A stretch of 64,000 nt of DNA from Euryodendron excelsum (Eukaryota > Streptophyta > Magnoliopsida > Ericales > Pentaphylacaceae), in contig CM065387.1 in assembly GCA_033060915.1 (NCBI GenBank), positions 42,383,501-42,447,500 on the forward strand. The letters run 5' to 3'. Numbering within the stretch: the first letter of the stretch is position 1; every line of letters starts with the position of its first letter. This document shows, in pieces, positions 24,013 to 38,747 of this stretch. The position numbers were made by a program, and so were the translations under genes. The notes under the pieces were generated by a model. It was not told where the DNA came from, made no database searches, and saw nothing but the letters and a program-made list of their open reading frames with translations.

Positions 24013-27000
24013 AATTAGAGAGTTGAACTCAAGAGCTCAAAAATTATGGATACAACAGTAGTCAATCATTTACCACTGAACTACTAGAGTAATGGCTTAC
24101 TTGGCTATCTTATGGTTTCTTTTTCTTTTTTTGCTTGAGTAATGTTAGAGCTACTAACTATTTTTAGCAAATATTCATCACTAATAGACAAAAAGTGATG
24201 GGGTCTACATTATCAATCCAATACATATGAAAATCGATCCAATACATATGAAATTCACTTACTTGTATCTATTTGTAATGAAAATTTGATAAAAAAAAAT
24301 CGTTGGTTGTATCAATTTTCTTTTTGCTTTGATCAATTGCAAATAGTCATTGTACTATACTACTGTCAAATTGTCTATTCAACCGCGTTAAAACTTGGGT
24401 CTTTGCTTGACTAGTTACATTTTGTGTCACTTGTGTTTTCATGTTGTGAATCGTGATTTGAATTCATTAGCAACATGCAATGAAATTTTGCTTTGATATT
24501 GTTTCGGAGCGATTCATGTTTGTATCCATAGATTCTGTGAGATCACTTGCGACTCATTTAGAACTTGAATTTTCGGTGAGAAAAGAAAAAAATAAAAAAA
24601 AATAGAACAAAATAAAAGAATAATTTTGTTATATTTTCATCACGTTTTCCTTTGCTTTTATTTTTCTAACCGAAAATTCGAATTTCAAACAAAGCATTAG
24701 AATACTAAAAGCGTAGGGTCTTAAGCTAAATAGTTCACGCCTACTAAATTTTTCTCCCTTACTAACTATATTTGTAATTGATCCCTTCTCAAAAAAAAAA
24801 AAAAAAGAAAACTAAATAGTTGTCACGATCACACCACGCACGCTACATGATCACTATTGGCAACCAATCACCAACAATACTACCACAACTATTTAGTTCT
24901 TTCTTGGTTCTCATTTCATATATATATATATATATATATTATACTGTGTTTGTAATTTAAATTTATTAAAAAAAAAAGAATAAAAAGAGAGATTTTAAAT
25001 CTTTACTTATTTTTAGTTATATTTTTTTTGTTTTGTATTTTTTTAACAACTAAACACGTTGTAGTTTCATATTCTCTTCCCTTTCCTTTTTGCTCACAAA
25101 ATTCTTAATCCAAACACAGCGTCAAATAAGATAAAGCTGATTCATATTTGTATCCTCTCATTACAATAGAAATGCCTGTCTAATAACTTGAATAGATGAA
25201 ACGTGCGTAAATTTAAGATCTGCACCAAATGACGATGTCTCCAACTAAGAAATTATAAAGCTATGAAAAAAAGGCCGAGATTTGCAGCTTCTATTGTCAA
25301 TTGCTTCCTCTAATTGTTGTGAAATGCTAAGTTTTCTATGGGAGAGCGCTCTTCTATCCCGTTCATGCTGATGGAGACATTTTCATCTCCTCAAACACTT
25401 CATCAAAAGAAGGTAGGTTTTTGACCAACCATTTTAATAATCCATTTTTATCAGAACGTCAAGCATATTTCTAGCCATCTCCAATTTCCCCTTATTTCAA
25501 ACACAAATTGAAAAGAAACCGACTTGCATTTATGCAATCAATACTTCTAGACTAGACCAGTATCAATTTTATGAATTAACCACAACAGATATTTCTATAA
25601 AACCAGTATCAATTGTACCAATTAACCACAGCTTTGTAACTAAATCCTTAGTACCATGCTACCAATAAACCCAATTTCAACTTCTTGTCATGAAAATCAT
25701 AACATCATATCAATGACATACCTTTATTAAATGTTCCAATAATTTACACTCAACCCACCAAGAAAATAGTAACCTCCAAACTATGACCAGATCACAAGAT
25801 GTGTTTCCTCTACTTGCATCTTCACATACCTTCTATCAAAAGAAAAGACCCAAATATTCCAATAAAAAAAAAAGAGCATGGAAACTATGACCAGACCTCA
25901 ATATGTGTTTTCTCTACTTGCATGTTCTTGTTGAGACCAGGACTAAACTCAACAGCACACTCGTTTCCGACACTATGTATCAATGCATTATGACGTCGCA
26001 ATGGAAGCTGATCAACTTGTGCTTATGGACAAAAATTCTCCTGTCGTGAGCTTCTGTTTGAAATTAAGGCGATGAGGTCCAAACTGTACCTTTCTTCTGC
26101 TTCATTTATAAGGTGTTGCCATCATATTAAGAGGAATGACGTAATGGGTTTGAAATTAAGGCCATGACGTCCGAACTGTACCTTTCATCTGCTTCATTTA
26201 TAAATATTAAGAGGAATGATGTAAGGGAAAGGATCCAAATCAAGAGGATTTATGGACAAATAAAATTTCTTAAAAAAAATTATGTGTAGTCTCAAGATAT
26301 AGCTGATGAAAAAGTAAATATTGATAGGAAATATTAGTTGAGCCATAAGAAATTAGGCTAAGAACTGTGTATTTGAGGATCAATTATAAGAAATGATGCT
26401 AAGAAGGGTGTAATTGAGGATCAAAAGGTTCTTGGGTCCATCCTTCCAATCTTTTAAGTTTTTTCAGAAGTAAAATAATTGCTTACTCTTTAGTTTCCTC
26501 CCATACATCAATATACATTCGAAAAACGAAAATAATGCATTTATTTTATATAAAAAAAGAAATGTAAACGTTTTACTTTGGTCCCCTCTACTTAAAAGCA
26601 AAGTGACAATCACCAGAGTGCATTGGATTTTGTTGTTGATGGTGCAACCTTATGAATATATGGCCAGTAATGTCATGCAAAAAATGCTAGCTTGAACAAT
26701 TGGATTCACATGTAGTAGAAATGCTGTTAGAATTGATGGTTGTTGGGCAAAATTATTATGACATATGGAGTGAATGTTGGTACTACAAATTAATTGAGGG
26801 CCCTAGCTAAGATCCAAAGCTTCTTGTGAGTCTGATTCCAGGATCACTCTATTGAACTTAAATGGGTGTTTTTTCAGTTTGGCATTGGGCCTCCTTTGTA
26901 ACATAAAATTGAAAAAAAAAATTTGAATATCAAATATATGTTAAAAGAAAGAAAAGAAAATATATCGTTGGTTAGAGAGAGACTCCACACTAACTGTAAA

Positions 27001-27950
27001 ATTACAAAACAAAATCGAAATGTAAAATTTTGGGATTGTCATTTCTTTTTTATTTAAATTTCTTGGTACTATTTAAATTTTAAATCAATTTATCTCATTC
27101 AATGGTATTTGATTAGATTGGACTGACTTCAATTATAATTCACCATTTAACAGGGGCAGAGGGAGGGGTCCTGTGGAGGCAATTGCCTAACCGGATTTTT
27201 GGAAAAAAAACACTAGTTACCTTCCCAGATTTTTGGGAAAAGTCAGTTATTTTATCTTAAAAGATATAAACGTATAGCTTTATTTATGGAAATTCAGTAC
27301 AAGTAGATAACCTGCCAAATTTTGGTAGGCATGACCTATTGTAATTTTTCACAAAAATTATGTCGAAGAAGCAATCCAAAGATTAAGACAAAGTCAGTTC
27401 TGTAGAAGTAGTAGAATAAAATTGGCAATCACAATTCTAAAGACTAAAAACTATTTCTCGCTTTATTTCCTAACGGAAATATTCATAAATTCCATTCACT
27501 TTTCATTTTTTTTTTTGGTTTATAATATCAAAATTGATTTTCTATGTGCAGTCACAAGTACTTTTACTAATTTTGTGTTTTTGTTTTACTAATTTTGGGT
27601 TTTTTTCGGTCTTCCTTTTCAATAGTTATCCTATTATTTTCATTTCTCCTCTTTGAATTTCAAACAAGGAGAAGTGATTGTTCTTCCACTTGACTTTCAT
27701 TTTTCTTATAAAACCAGAGGAAATAAATCACTTTTTCTATAATTTCTCTCTCATTTCCTTTCCCTCCATTCCTCTTTCCTTTCCACAAGTTTCAAATAGG
27801 CGTTAAGATTATTCTAAAATGTAGAATGTATGAGAGCACTTCACTATAGAATGACTTTCCCAATTGGAAGCTAAGCAAGCTAGCCCATCCATAACTTCTA
27901 CCGCAATGTATGCTGTGTGAGTAACCTTACCGGGGTCACAGACAACTGAG
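24013..27950. repeat. Dispersed segmental duplication, copy B
   Basis: Second copy of the segment at 6236-9018, same orientation, about 17.8 kb away. It is longer because it carries extra DNA absent from copy A: about 24125-24320, a foldback at about 24544-24708, a (TA)n run near 24919, and about 1 kb between roughly 26780 and 27830. A weak in-frame peptide shared with copy A on the minus strand (…YIAVEVMDG…) suggests that the unit may once have been coding, but stops and frame breaks follow at once. Confidence 0.8.
24544..24708. mobile_element. Foldback MITE (CTTGAATTTTCGGT family), copy-B specific
   Basis: Arms CTTGAATTTTCGGT and ACCGAAAATTCGAATTTC flank an A/T-rich core. Copy A of the duplicated segment lacks it (6556-6580). 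Similar foldbacks lie at about 44244-44385 and 52315-52463. The exact target duplication is unclear. Confidence 0.55.
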
Positions 27951-29744
27951 TGAAACTAAAAAAAACAATTCATGCTTTTGTAGTATTGCTTTGCCAAATT
28001 TCACAAATTTTTAAATTAGCTAAACTCTAAATGAAATAACTTCAAATACCCCAATTTGAGCAACCAAACAAGCTCTCAATTAATGCAACTTTTCGATTTC
28101 AACATGCACTAATATTTTTTTTTTTTGAAATGGGAAAACAAACCGAACAAAGAGCAAATTACAGATATATCTAAATACATGGACTATCTATTCTCTGCCT
28201 ATGTGGTCTATGCAATTACTTTTTGAATTTTGGCTGTCTGTTGTTGACAAATCATTTTAACTTCTCTGAGCATAGAGTGGTATGTAGAGTAAAATTTGAG
28301 GTCTATTGGGACAGTCTTTGGATCTAAATAAGATGGGATGATTCAGAGAAAAATAAACTTATATGGATATAAGTATATGCTAAAAAAGAATGTAACAATA
28401 ATTCATAGTGTTGAAAAGGATCCAACATAGGAGATGAAAAGGTCCTAAACTAAAGTCAGGTTCTTGGATTTTTTCAACTGTATTTTTCTTAAAACTAAAA
28501 TAATTGTTCTGTATTTACTCTTGACTCTGACATAGACTCTTTAATTTCCTCCAATACTTCAACAAGTCAGTACTTGTAAAAATAAAATTAAGCATTTTAT
28601 TTGGTCCCTTAATAGTGCATTAATTATATAGTTGATGTTCATTTAATTCGTATGATTGCAACACTTTAAAGGTATGACCATTGTGTCATGCAAAAGAAGT
28701 TCACATTAATATTTACTTCACTGCAAATGTACTGTTTGGAATCGATGGTGGTAGAGCAATTATTGTGATGTTAAGATCGGACGGTTGACATTTACACCTT
28801 GATGTCAAATTCTACAACTTTAATGCTATATTTGAATCTTAAATTTGTAATAAATAAATAATAAAAAAAGTGAAATTACTTAGACATATTCATTTTTAAT
28901 GGTTAAGAAAACAAAGACAATGATTGATAAATATCTATTCATTTTCTTCTTATTTTTTAACTAAACAAAAAAAGAAAATAAATATAGCTTTTTCATTTTA
29001 TTTTCTGTTCATATTTTTTTTTCTTTTCCTTTCATAAAGTAAATTTCATAGAATTTAACCTTTATTTTTTGCAAAAAATAATTGTTTGAAAATTGAGAAC
29101 AAATTTAAGACCATGCCAAAAAACTTGAACAATATAGAGGTATCAAACCACGAAATAGGCACCTAGAAAAAGTAAAGAAAGAAGAAAAAAAGCCAGTGGT
29201 CAAACCTTCTTTTTTCTTTGGTTCTTTATTTTTTTTTTTTAAGTTGTAACGATTTACTATAGGTAATACAAACAGAAAATTTCATACATAAGTTATCATA
29301 AGAATGATATGTTTGGATAAGAACTATTCACTTTAAAACAATATACTCACCATGATAGCTCTTAATTCTAATAATCTCATTGTCACATTATTTTGATGAA
29401 ATTTTTTGTATAAATTTTTTTAAAAGAATAACACTTTCCTTTACAATATTTCTCCCTTCACAAATTTCGTATGTCATAATTTTATTTCCTTCCTCATGCC
29501 TTCACATTTAGGAGCACAGTGCTATACATAGGGAAATGGGGAGGAAGATCAATCAATACTGAGAGATCAAACCTTGACTTGGTGAGCAGGTTGCAAGCGC
29601 AGCCGCACCCTCTATTCAAGAGCCAAGGGGTGTACTTTTGCGAGTCCAAAGTGCAATAACGATTTAGAACATATTGCAATGTTTGCTGCATATTACATAT
29701 ATGTCAGGAATCCATATCACTAGTCATTTTCTTTTCTTTTTTTT
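27951..29744. other. Intergenic; third, diverged repeat copy
   Basis: 28320-28770 shares ordered blocks with copies A and B (TATGGATATAAGTA, TTTCCTCCAATAC, TATGACCATTGTGTCATGCA), but more weakly. The rest is AT-rich and shows no gene. Confidence 0.45.
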
Positions 29745-29876
29745 TTTTTTTCGGTTCATCGGAAGGAATCACAAAGAAGACCAAAGTTAAAAAAGTGGTG
29801 AAAGATTCAAACTCCGAACCCACCCAATAGAGACCAAAAACTCTGACCAACTGAACCAACCCAATTAGTTTATATC
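29745..29876 (-). mobile_element. tRNA-derived SINE-like sequence
   Basis: On the minus strand, TTGGTTCAGTTGG (about 29851-29863) matches an A box and GAGTTTGAATC (about 29807-29817) a B box, with tRNA-like spacing. It reads like a degenerate tRNA head followed by a non-tRNA body, as in plant SINEs. It lies about 1 kb downstream of the cysteine synthase gene. Confidence 0.5.
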
Positions 29877-30909
29877 ACTAGTCATTTTCATTAGGTGTTC
29901 AAGTTGAGACCTTAAAATTTAAGAAATAACTTAACTAATTTTTGGTAATGCTTTTAGTTTTTTATTTTTATTTTTGTTTGCACTGTCAGTTTTCTATGTT
30001 CTATTTCATCTTCACAAAAACGAAAAAGAAAAAGAGCAATGCTACATTTAATCTAATTTCTTGACATTTTTTAAACACAAGGCTATGAAATTCACATTAA
30101 TAAAATCTTCATGTGAGACCCATTCAATTGTATGTAGGAGCAAGGAAATGAAATAAAAAAAATTAAAATTACCTATAAAAATTTTCAAAAGAAAATGAAA
30201 AAATTACCAAATATTTTTTTGGTAATGCCAAAATTATCATATGTTTTTGTTATTCGTATATTAAAAATATTAGTACATCTATATCCATTTAATAGGTAAT
30301 TTATAGACAAGCAGAGAAGTGTGGCGGTGGTGATAGGTGGTGGTTTTACTGGTAGAGAGTGGCAGCGCCAGTGGAGTGGTGGCAGTGGCTGTGGTGACTG
30401 GTAGAGAGAGTGGGGTGGGGGAAGCGGTGGAAAATAATAGCCGTGCAGGTGGTGGACGTGGACATCTTTACATAACTACTCAAGATCGAAAAGAAACTTT
30501 TTGGAAGTGCATATTTAGGCTATTATAAAACCTGGAAATTATTCAATAATTCAACATTGCAGCCACAGGCATATCCATAATTCCACTTTCCAACTTAATA
30601 CCGCTATATCATATAATCAATCGTCGTTCAGCGACTGAAAATCAATGGCCACAGTTCCAATCACCCTTGGAAACCAATCAGCTTTATCAACAAATTGGAC
30701 AAAAGTGAACTCAAAAAAATTCAACCATGGCACGATCTCAATTACAAGATAACCTCTCAAAGGAACAACATACAATGAGTGGAGTTTGTCAGCCAACCCA
30801 ATCTATGGTATGGTATACCAGACGAACTGTAAGATATAAAATGCTTTAAAGAAACCTATGAAAAGAAAATACTACCAAAACATTGTCTCTTGGACTTCAA
30901 AAACGTTTT

Positions 30910-33900
30910 TCAAGGCTCAGGTTGCATTTTCTCGCACTCTTCTCGTATTGATTGGAATAGAACAGAGGACAGATATCGTTCACCAAAGCTCGGAAAAACA
31001 ACCTGCAAGCATTTAAAGATCTCAAATGTGTCGATATTCAGAAATGACAAGAAAGAAACTTCAAATAATCAATTCAAACTGCAGAATCCACTATTCACAT
31101 TGTTTGCAATTGTTGACTCATTGATAAGAAAGATATCTAGAAATGCTGTTCAATAACGTATTGAATATAGTTTGTTATTGCTGATTCAGCAATAAACTTC
31201 AGTTGCCAGAACTCAAACAATTAATGAGTACTGCGAAGCTTTCACTTTAATGTTTACTTATGGTCATGCGAACCTTCAATTTCAAACCCACTAGAATGAA
31301 CTACTGAAGGGGTCCATGAGTATTTTTTCCCCCTCTTGAGAAAGTGAGCTGGAAAGCATCCCTGCCCAGCTGCTCAATCATAAGCATCAGTCAACCAAGC
31401 CAGAATACGAGCCGAAGTTAAACTACTAAGCGCGTATATTCATTCTTCTGACTAGTATCATAAAACAAGTTCAAAAGCAACACAATACTAAAACCCTAAG
31501 AAGCACAGACACTGACACGAGTACGGACACGGTAATTTTAGAAAAATGAGGACACGAATACGAAAGATACACCGCAAAAACATTTATTTGCTATGTATAT
31601 GAATGTTACATCTATAAATTTTCAAAAATATAAAAAATAATACTAAATCAACATGAAAAAAACATTGAATTCATAATTTAATCATCATTTAAAATAAAAC
31701 ATGATGAAAACTTGTTTACAATTTCAACTTGCAATGTGTTTCATGTATATCTAAGTGATGGATACGTGTTGTTGGCGGGTCTATTGAAGAAATTAATAAA
31801 TAAAAATTCAGAACACACCAATTGGCGTGTCCGAGGAATATGTCTCTAACACAGACACGGCACCCTCTTAGAAGTGTCCGTGTTTCCTAGGTAAAACCCA
31901 TCTGGAACTTCCCCCTATAGGATACGACCAGACCAAAATGCAACAAAGAAAAAAGGTCACAGTAGGTCAGTGATGCTACTTAGTTCTTTAAAATTAAAGC
32001 AGAGAAGAAGAGGAGGAATCTTTAGGTCATTCTCTTGCCCATGAAGCCGTGCTTATTGGCAGGATCTATAAGCCATGGATAATAATTGGGGACCCTAAAT
32101 TTGATGGCTCATAATTTCAACTAAATGTATAGTTAGTTAATTTCCTACCGTCCACATACGAGCACCCCCCAAACTTCCAGATTATAAAACTCAATACAAC
32201 TTAATTTGATCTTATTTTTTATAAGAGAATTGAATAACATGATAAAGAGCTTCATTGGTGTTCTAATGAGCAAGAGTTTGAGTTGAAACATCCCATCAAA
32301 CTGATCAAACTTAATTTTTTGGAGGCATTCATTGTGGCTCACAACAATTTATCAGGTAAAATGGCAGACAGCAAAGCACGATTCTGGACTTTTGAAGTGA
32401 GCAGTTATGAGAGAAATCCATTTCTTTGTCCATTGCCTATAACTATCTGAATGAAGAGGGTACATATTTTACTTAATATTTTGTTTTTTAATACTATTTA
32501 CAAGCTATTAGGCCTTCTATAGTTAGCTATGGTTTGTAATAGTTTGCTTTGTGTTGCTTATGAATGGAGGACCGCAAATTAGTAACCGTCATTGTTTAAT
32601 TAATTTCATTTGTTTTCTGGTAGGAAATATAGCTATCAGCTTTTATATTACTCTCTTTGTTGGTACACAGCATGTTGCCTAATTGCAGTAGGGTTCTGTA
32701 AAACAGATCCAGAATTAGGAATTTTCGGCATGAGCAATGCCATACAAACCAAAGAAAATTACAATTGTAGTTCGCAAACTTATGTGTTTTATCAATAAAT
32801 GCCTTCTTAAATCACATGATGATGCTGCAAATGCAAGTCAGGTATCATGTCCCTCTGAAAGCAAATTTTAATAAAGTCTTGTTTATTAAGTGTAGCATTT
32901 TCCTTTCAGCATTGAAATGATTAGGATTATGAAAGCTCATCGGATATCAAAGACTAGATTCTAACATATGGGGAAGATACAACCATCAGATGCAAGGATC
33001 TCAAGATGAAGGTCAATTGTGTTAACTTGTCCATTGAACACGTAGAAATTCAATTTGTAGAGTAACTAGGTTGGTGTACAATAATTTCATCAATCACCTA
33101 CTCCAATCTTTTTTGTTTTGTTTTGCAATTTAAAGAACCAAAAAAATTGCCAAAGTACATAATTTAGACATGATGACAAGAGGAGGAAATTAGTCAAAAT
33201 ACGAGAGAAATAGGGGTGATACAAGATCTAATATACTTAACCAAAACAAAAATAGAATGAAGTGAAATATCAAGAAACTAAAGGTGGCATCAAGTGAGGT
33301 CAAGATGGAATGGAAAGTTATCTGAGGTGGATTGAGACATGCTACAGAACCTATGGAAGCAATAATAGAGACAAGTATTAGAAATCAAGTTCTTTTTCTT
33401 TATAAGTTACTTGACATAAAGACGCAATAATGCCAAAAGGAAGGCCACAAATTCATGGGAAAGAGAAATGGCCTATGGCCTGACTTCTAATGAAGGATAT
33501 GACCCTTGACAAGTTGAATGGCAAAAATAAAAATTGTGCGGACAACCCCAAGTTGTTGGTGTATCAGCATATAAAGTTCAGTTTTGGAATATTTCTTCTG
33601 AACTCAAATAGATTAAAATTGATGACAAATATAAATGAAAATGGTGCAAAGTACAAAAATACATACCGCAATAAGCTTTCCTGCATTCTCAGGTCTCTTT
33701 CCAACCTCGAGCGCTGCTGCCGTTGCTGCTCCAGAAGAAATTCCAACCTGATAAGAGAACAAAAAGGACAGATTTGATGTAAGGCAGATATACATGTACA
33801 CATACAATTACACATATACATGGATATCCATGTATATGTGCAGAAAAAGAAAGGAATAACTTAAAAACTATTAAACACCGCTGTGTCAAGAAATTGCATG

Positions 33901-36593
33901 TGCAGCAATAAAGTAACCCTACGACCCTACTTCCCATTGTAAAGACTCTGCATGTCCACCAACTGGACAATGTCCAAGCATTTGCTTCTGGGATAAAATT
34001 AAGACCCACAAATTCATCCCCAGGAACAAGGACCTGTGGTTTGAGCTCAATATCATGCTATAGTCCCTTGCAAGTAGAGATTTCCTTATTAGAAATATTC
34101 ATTACTGAATATATGCTCTCCATAATCTGCAAGGTATAAAATATCATTTCACTGATAAAAGCCCAGAAAACAGTGGGAATGTGGGGAACATTGATAGCAG
34201 CCACCTTCATCCAAAGAACTGTAGCCAGTCTAACCCTCCAGCACGCTGCGTTGGCAGATTAATTCATTTGTAGTATTTATTTTTTGCTATCAATATTCTA
34301 AACACAACCTATTTCCAGTTATTCTTGGGTGTCAGTAAATTTAACAAGTTTTACCATACTAATGCAACTATGCCAACTAATGTATGTTGCCATTTTCAAG
34401 ATGACTACATGGTTTTATTTCTTGCTTTTTGCTTTTTTTCTTTTTTAAGAGAAAAGAAATAATGAAAACATCTCTGATCCAACTTTTCCTCTAAAATTAT
34501 AATAATGGTTGAAAATTAACAAGAAACACTAACCAACAAGCCCTCTTGGAGTGCCAGCTGCTTTGCAGTTTCAACAGCTTCATCACTGGATATCTGAAAG
34601 AATGAACATGCTGTGAGAATGAGGCATGGTAAACAGTAAAATCTGGCACCCTAATATAAGTATGACAACAGTCAAACAGAATTCAAACAAATAAATTAAT
34701 GGGACATCCATAGACAATAAAATTTATACTCCTCAAATAACAAAAGTGTAATACAAACAAGGCCGGCCCTGATATTTGGGTTGCCCTAGCCCGACCTCAA
34801 ATATGGTTGCCCTCTTACTATTAATTCATTATCAAAAAAAGTCATACAAGTTAAAAAAAGAAGAAAAAAAATTTAATGGGGTCAAATAATTTTTTTCTAT
34901 ATAAGAATAAATTTTTTTTTTTTTTTAAACCTGGGGTTTGCCCTGGCCCGGGGGGTTGCCCAAGCCCAGGGGTTTGCTAGGCTCACCCCAAGGCCGGCCC
35001 CAAATACACATCATGTCATTCCATGACATGGACAACCAGACAAAACAAGCCTAGAAAACACAGTTACTAGGCTTTTCTACCACTTTAACAACAATTTAAA
35101 AGTAGAGAGCAAATTAACATTCTGTTTATGACCAAAGGTAATAATAGATATGAGGAGCATGAATCAGAAATGTTACCACTGCATCACTCCCTGGTATACA
35201 TGAATGCCAAATTCACTCAGTGCAAATACATTGTAGTTTTCCACTAGTGTAATTCATACACCAGTATTTATACCACAGGACACCAAGTATATTGGTTAGG
35301 AAAGGCTGCCCTTTGAGCACAGATCAACTACCATAAAAAGTTGTTACAGTGAGTTTGGAACCACAAGTACCCAAATAAAATGTTGCTTCATATGTGGCAC
35401 AGAAGTCAATATCTACGCAACCTTTGCAGCTACAAACACAAACATAAGATGTCTACCCTATTTTTGCACTTACAAGTTACAAACTTGTGTCACAAGAATT
35501 TTGCACGGACCTCTGTTGTTTTTCTGTTGTTATTGGAATTGCATTTGTTGCAAACAAATCGTGACAGTTCTGTTCCACAATTGTTATTTTGCTTAAAAAA
35601 GTAAGTAACATTCTGTGTTTAGCAATGTTTTATGCTCATTACTGGAATTGCTTTTACAATTATACAAAAGATGTTTATACACCACAAACATGTTGCCAAT
35701 ATGATTTATTTTTTGATAGAGAATGGGTTTTAGACCCTGTCATCGGCCTCATGTTAATGTTGCCAATATGAATGACACATTGGGGGGGAAAAAAAAAAGC
35801 AAAAGAAATGGATCCAATCTCATGATTAATCTCTCACAAATATCGAGTTAATTATAGATATTGTGTCAGATGCATAATAAACAAACCAAAAACATTTATG
35901 TTTGGGCCAAAAGAAATAACATGAAATGGTGAAATAAGACTTTGACCTCTATGACTTCATCAACCACATCTTGATCCAAATTTCTGGGTATGAAACCTGC
36001 TCCAATTCCTTGAATTTTGTGAGGACCTGCATTCGAATAGTAACAACCACAAAAAGATCCAGAAAATTTATTTTGAAACAAAAAACAAATAAATCAGCTG
36101 TCTTACCAGGCTTCCCACCAGAGAGTATGTTGCTTTCTAAAGGTTCCACACCAATAACCTGATCCAATGACTTATGAGGACAATGAAAAAAATAGAAAAA
36201 GAGCACAAGTACAAATGAAATGTTTGAAAACAATAACGAAAAATATAGAAAAGAGCACAAGTGCAAACGAACTTTTGTTTGGAAACATTTTCCAGCCATC
36301 CAGGATACAAACTTTTGCAAAGACTTATAAACTCAGTTTTATTCCATCTCATGTGCATAAAGAACTTCATACAATACAAGCTCATATGCCAACGAATATG
36401 GAACAAATTTCATAAACCATAACTCGGTTTCTCTAAAAGTAAAACTATTTACCTTTATGCTAGGATTTTTCTCTTTAAGGAACCGACCAACCCCAGAAAT
36501 TGTCCCACCAGTGCCAATCCCTGCAATAAAAATGTCCACCTTGCCTCTTGTATCTTCCCAGATCTCAGGACCAGTTGTCTCATAGTGAATCTG

Positions 36594-36625
<32 letters not shown>

Positions 36626-38708
36626 AAATAAGTCCAAATATATGACATCAGAGGATAAAGAAAAAAAATCTGAGTCCATGAGCCCAGGAGTGATCTTTTA
36701 TCTTGTAAGGAATACTAGAACGGAATGGAAGAAAACCATTGCCAACTCTATCAAATGCCCAGGACTGATCTTGCTGGACCCAGATTGAGAAATCCCATAG
36801 GCAGCCAACTCCGTCAAATGCAGTCATGATTTCAAGTATCAGTCTGGGCAGGAGGGATGTGCCCCCACCCCCAACCACCACCAAAAAAAAACCACCATGA
36901 ATAAATCTGATTACCCTCGGTAGATATGTGGCAACTAGATTCATGTCAACAAGGATACAACAGAAAGCACCATTTACCAAAAGACAATTCAAAGTAGGGG
37001 TATAAATCCTGAAGCAAGATTGGGCAAATGCTCTTATCTAGTAAATCGGGCACCAACATGGCAAATTGGACAAAATTGTAATAAAATACCTTTGGATTTG
37101 CAGGATTGTCAAATTGTTGAAGCATGTAGGCATTTGGCATGCTATTCACAATTTCTTCAGCTTTCTCAACTGCACCCTTCATTCCCTTAGCAGAATCAGT
37201 CAAAACAAGGTCAGCTCCAAAAGCCTTCAAAAGAACCCTTCTTTCCAGACTCATTGAGGCTGGCATTGTCAAGATGAGCTTATATCCTTTTGAAGCAGCT
37301 ATAAATGCAAGGCCAATGCCTGTGTTTCCACTTGTAGGCTCCACCAGAATGCTCTAGAGAGACAGAAAGGAGAAAAATGCCACATCAGAATGATAGACGA
37401 TTATGAAGATATTGACTAAACAGGTGTAGCATTTCATGTGGATGTCCATACTGCAGAAGAAGAGAAGACATAGTTAAACAGTTCTTTGTGATTACAGTAC
37501 TTTACCTCAGGAAAAATATAGCAGAACAAATTAACCAATGAACATATCCCCTCCCCCTCCCCAAAAAAATATTTTCAAACATAGTATGATGGATCCATTA
37601 AATTTAAAACGTTACATAGCTGTGTCAATATATCAACTACAACAGCCCACAAGCTACAGTTTTTGTTTCCCACAATAGTCAAGTTCTTTGCCTTCAATTC
37701 AGAATTTATACTTGTCCAAACATCAGCCAACCAAGTCAACTAGCATACCACTATAAAAATTGTTTACCATTACATCAAATAATTAGCACTACAATTATTG
37801 ACTGTTTAATGGTCAGTGACAACATAGCACTCCATGTTAAGCATGTTTTAGATTGGACATGGTTCCGGACTTGTCTTACATGCAGCTCCAGGGCAGGAGC
37901 CAGTTCCTTTATAGACTCATAACCTGATGCCATAATGGCTGCCAGGCAAGGTAGGAAGTTGGGCGCCCAGGAAGCCATGTGGCTTCTTGATTTCAGCAGT
38001 AAGATTTGCCATCCTGATCCTCTCCCTACAAGGGGACTGGGCAGTGCAATCAGAAATCAACTCTCGTGGGGTGGTTCTAGCCTCCTCCCAGGGATCATTT
38101 TATAATTTAAGAGTCTTGCCTCAATAGAACAAGGTTTAGTAATAGGTAAGCAGGTATTTTTACCTAACCCAAAGAAAAGCACATTCTACCCTAGTTATCA
38201 TGAGGGGATGCGCAAGAATTCTCTCTGGAAGGCACAATCACTCAGCTTGCAGGTTGAACTGTCACAGTCTGCTTGAACCAGCAAGTTCATTTATGGGCCA
38301 GTGAGCCATTGTTGACTAGAGGGTTCTCATGCAGCCCAACTGACTAGAGTAGAGATGGCAATTTAATACGAAAAACCCGAAACCCACTTCACCCCGCCCC
38401 TAATAGTACAGGTTTGGGGTATGGCTAATCGAGTTAGAGGCGGGTTAAGGGAGAAAAGGACAACCCGAGCCGGGTTCAAGGCAGGATAGGGTTTAGACCA
38501 TCCCCACCCTGAACCTGCCCCCGATTATATGTGAAATGGCAAAAAAAAAAACCCTACTGTATTTTGATAATACCATAATACCCTTAGTATATATAAAAGG
38601 TTAGGGTTTTTTGGTAAATATCTCACAAGGCACAACCTCTCTCATAGTCTCACTCGTCTGCCAATAGCAATTGTTCTTCTTCACATCTTGCCGATCGTTT
38701 TTCTGATT

Positions 38709-38747
<39 letters not shown>

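Noticed and set aside
33689..34009. 106-codon minus-strand ORF next to exon 9 of the cysteine synthase gene
   Set aside because: It reads intron sequence and crosses the exon in another frame; the splice-based model accounts for the coding part.
34758..35002. GGCCGGCC pairs as a regulatory palindrome or methylation island
   Set aside because: The two copies sit at the exact ends of a 245-bp block with an 8-bp flank repeat, so transposon termini explain them better.
36137..36406. 89-codon minus-strand ORF in cysteine synthase intron 5
   Set aside because: It lies in the intron between exons 5 and 6 and has no family similarity.
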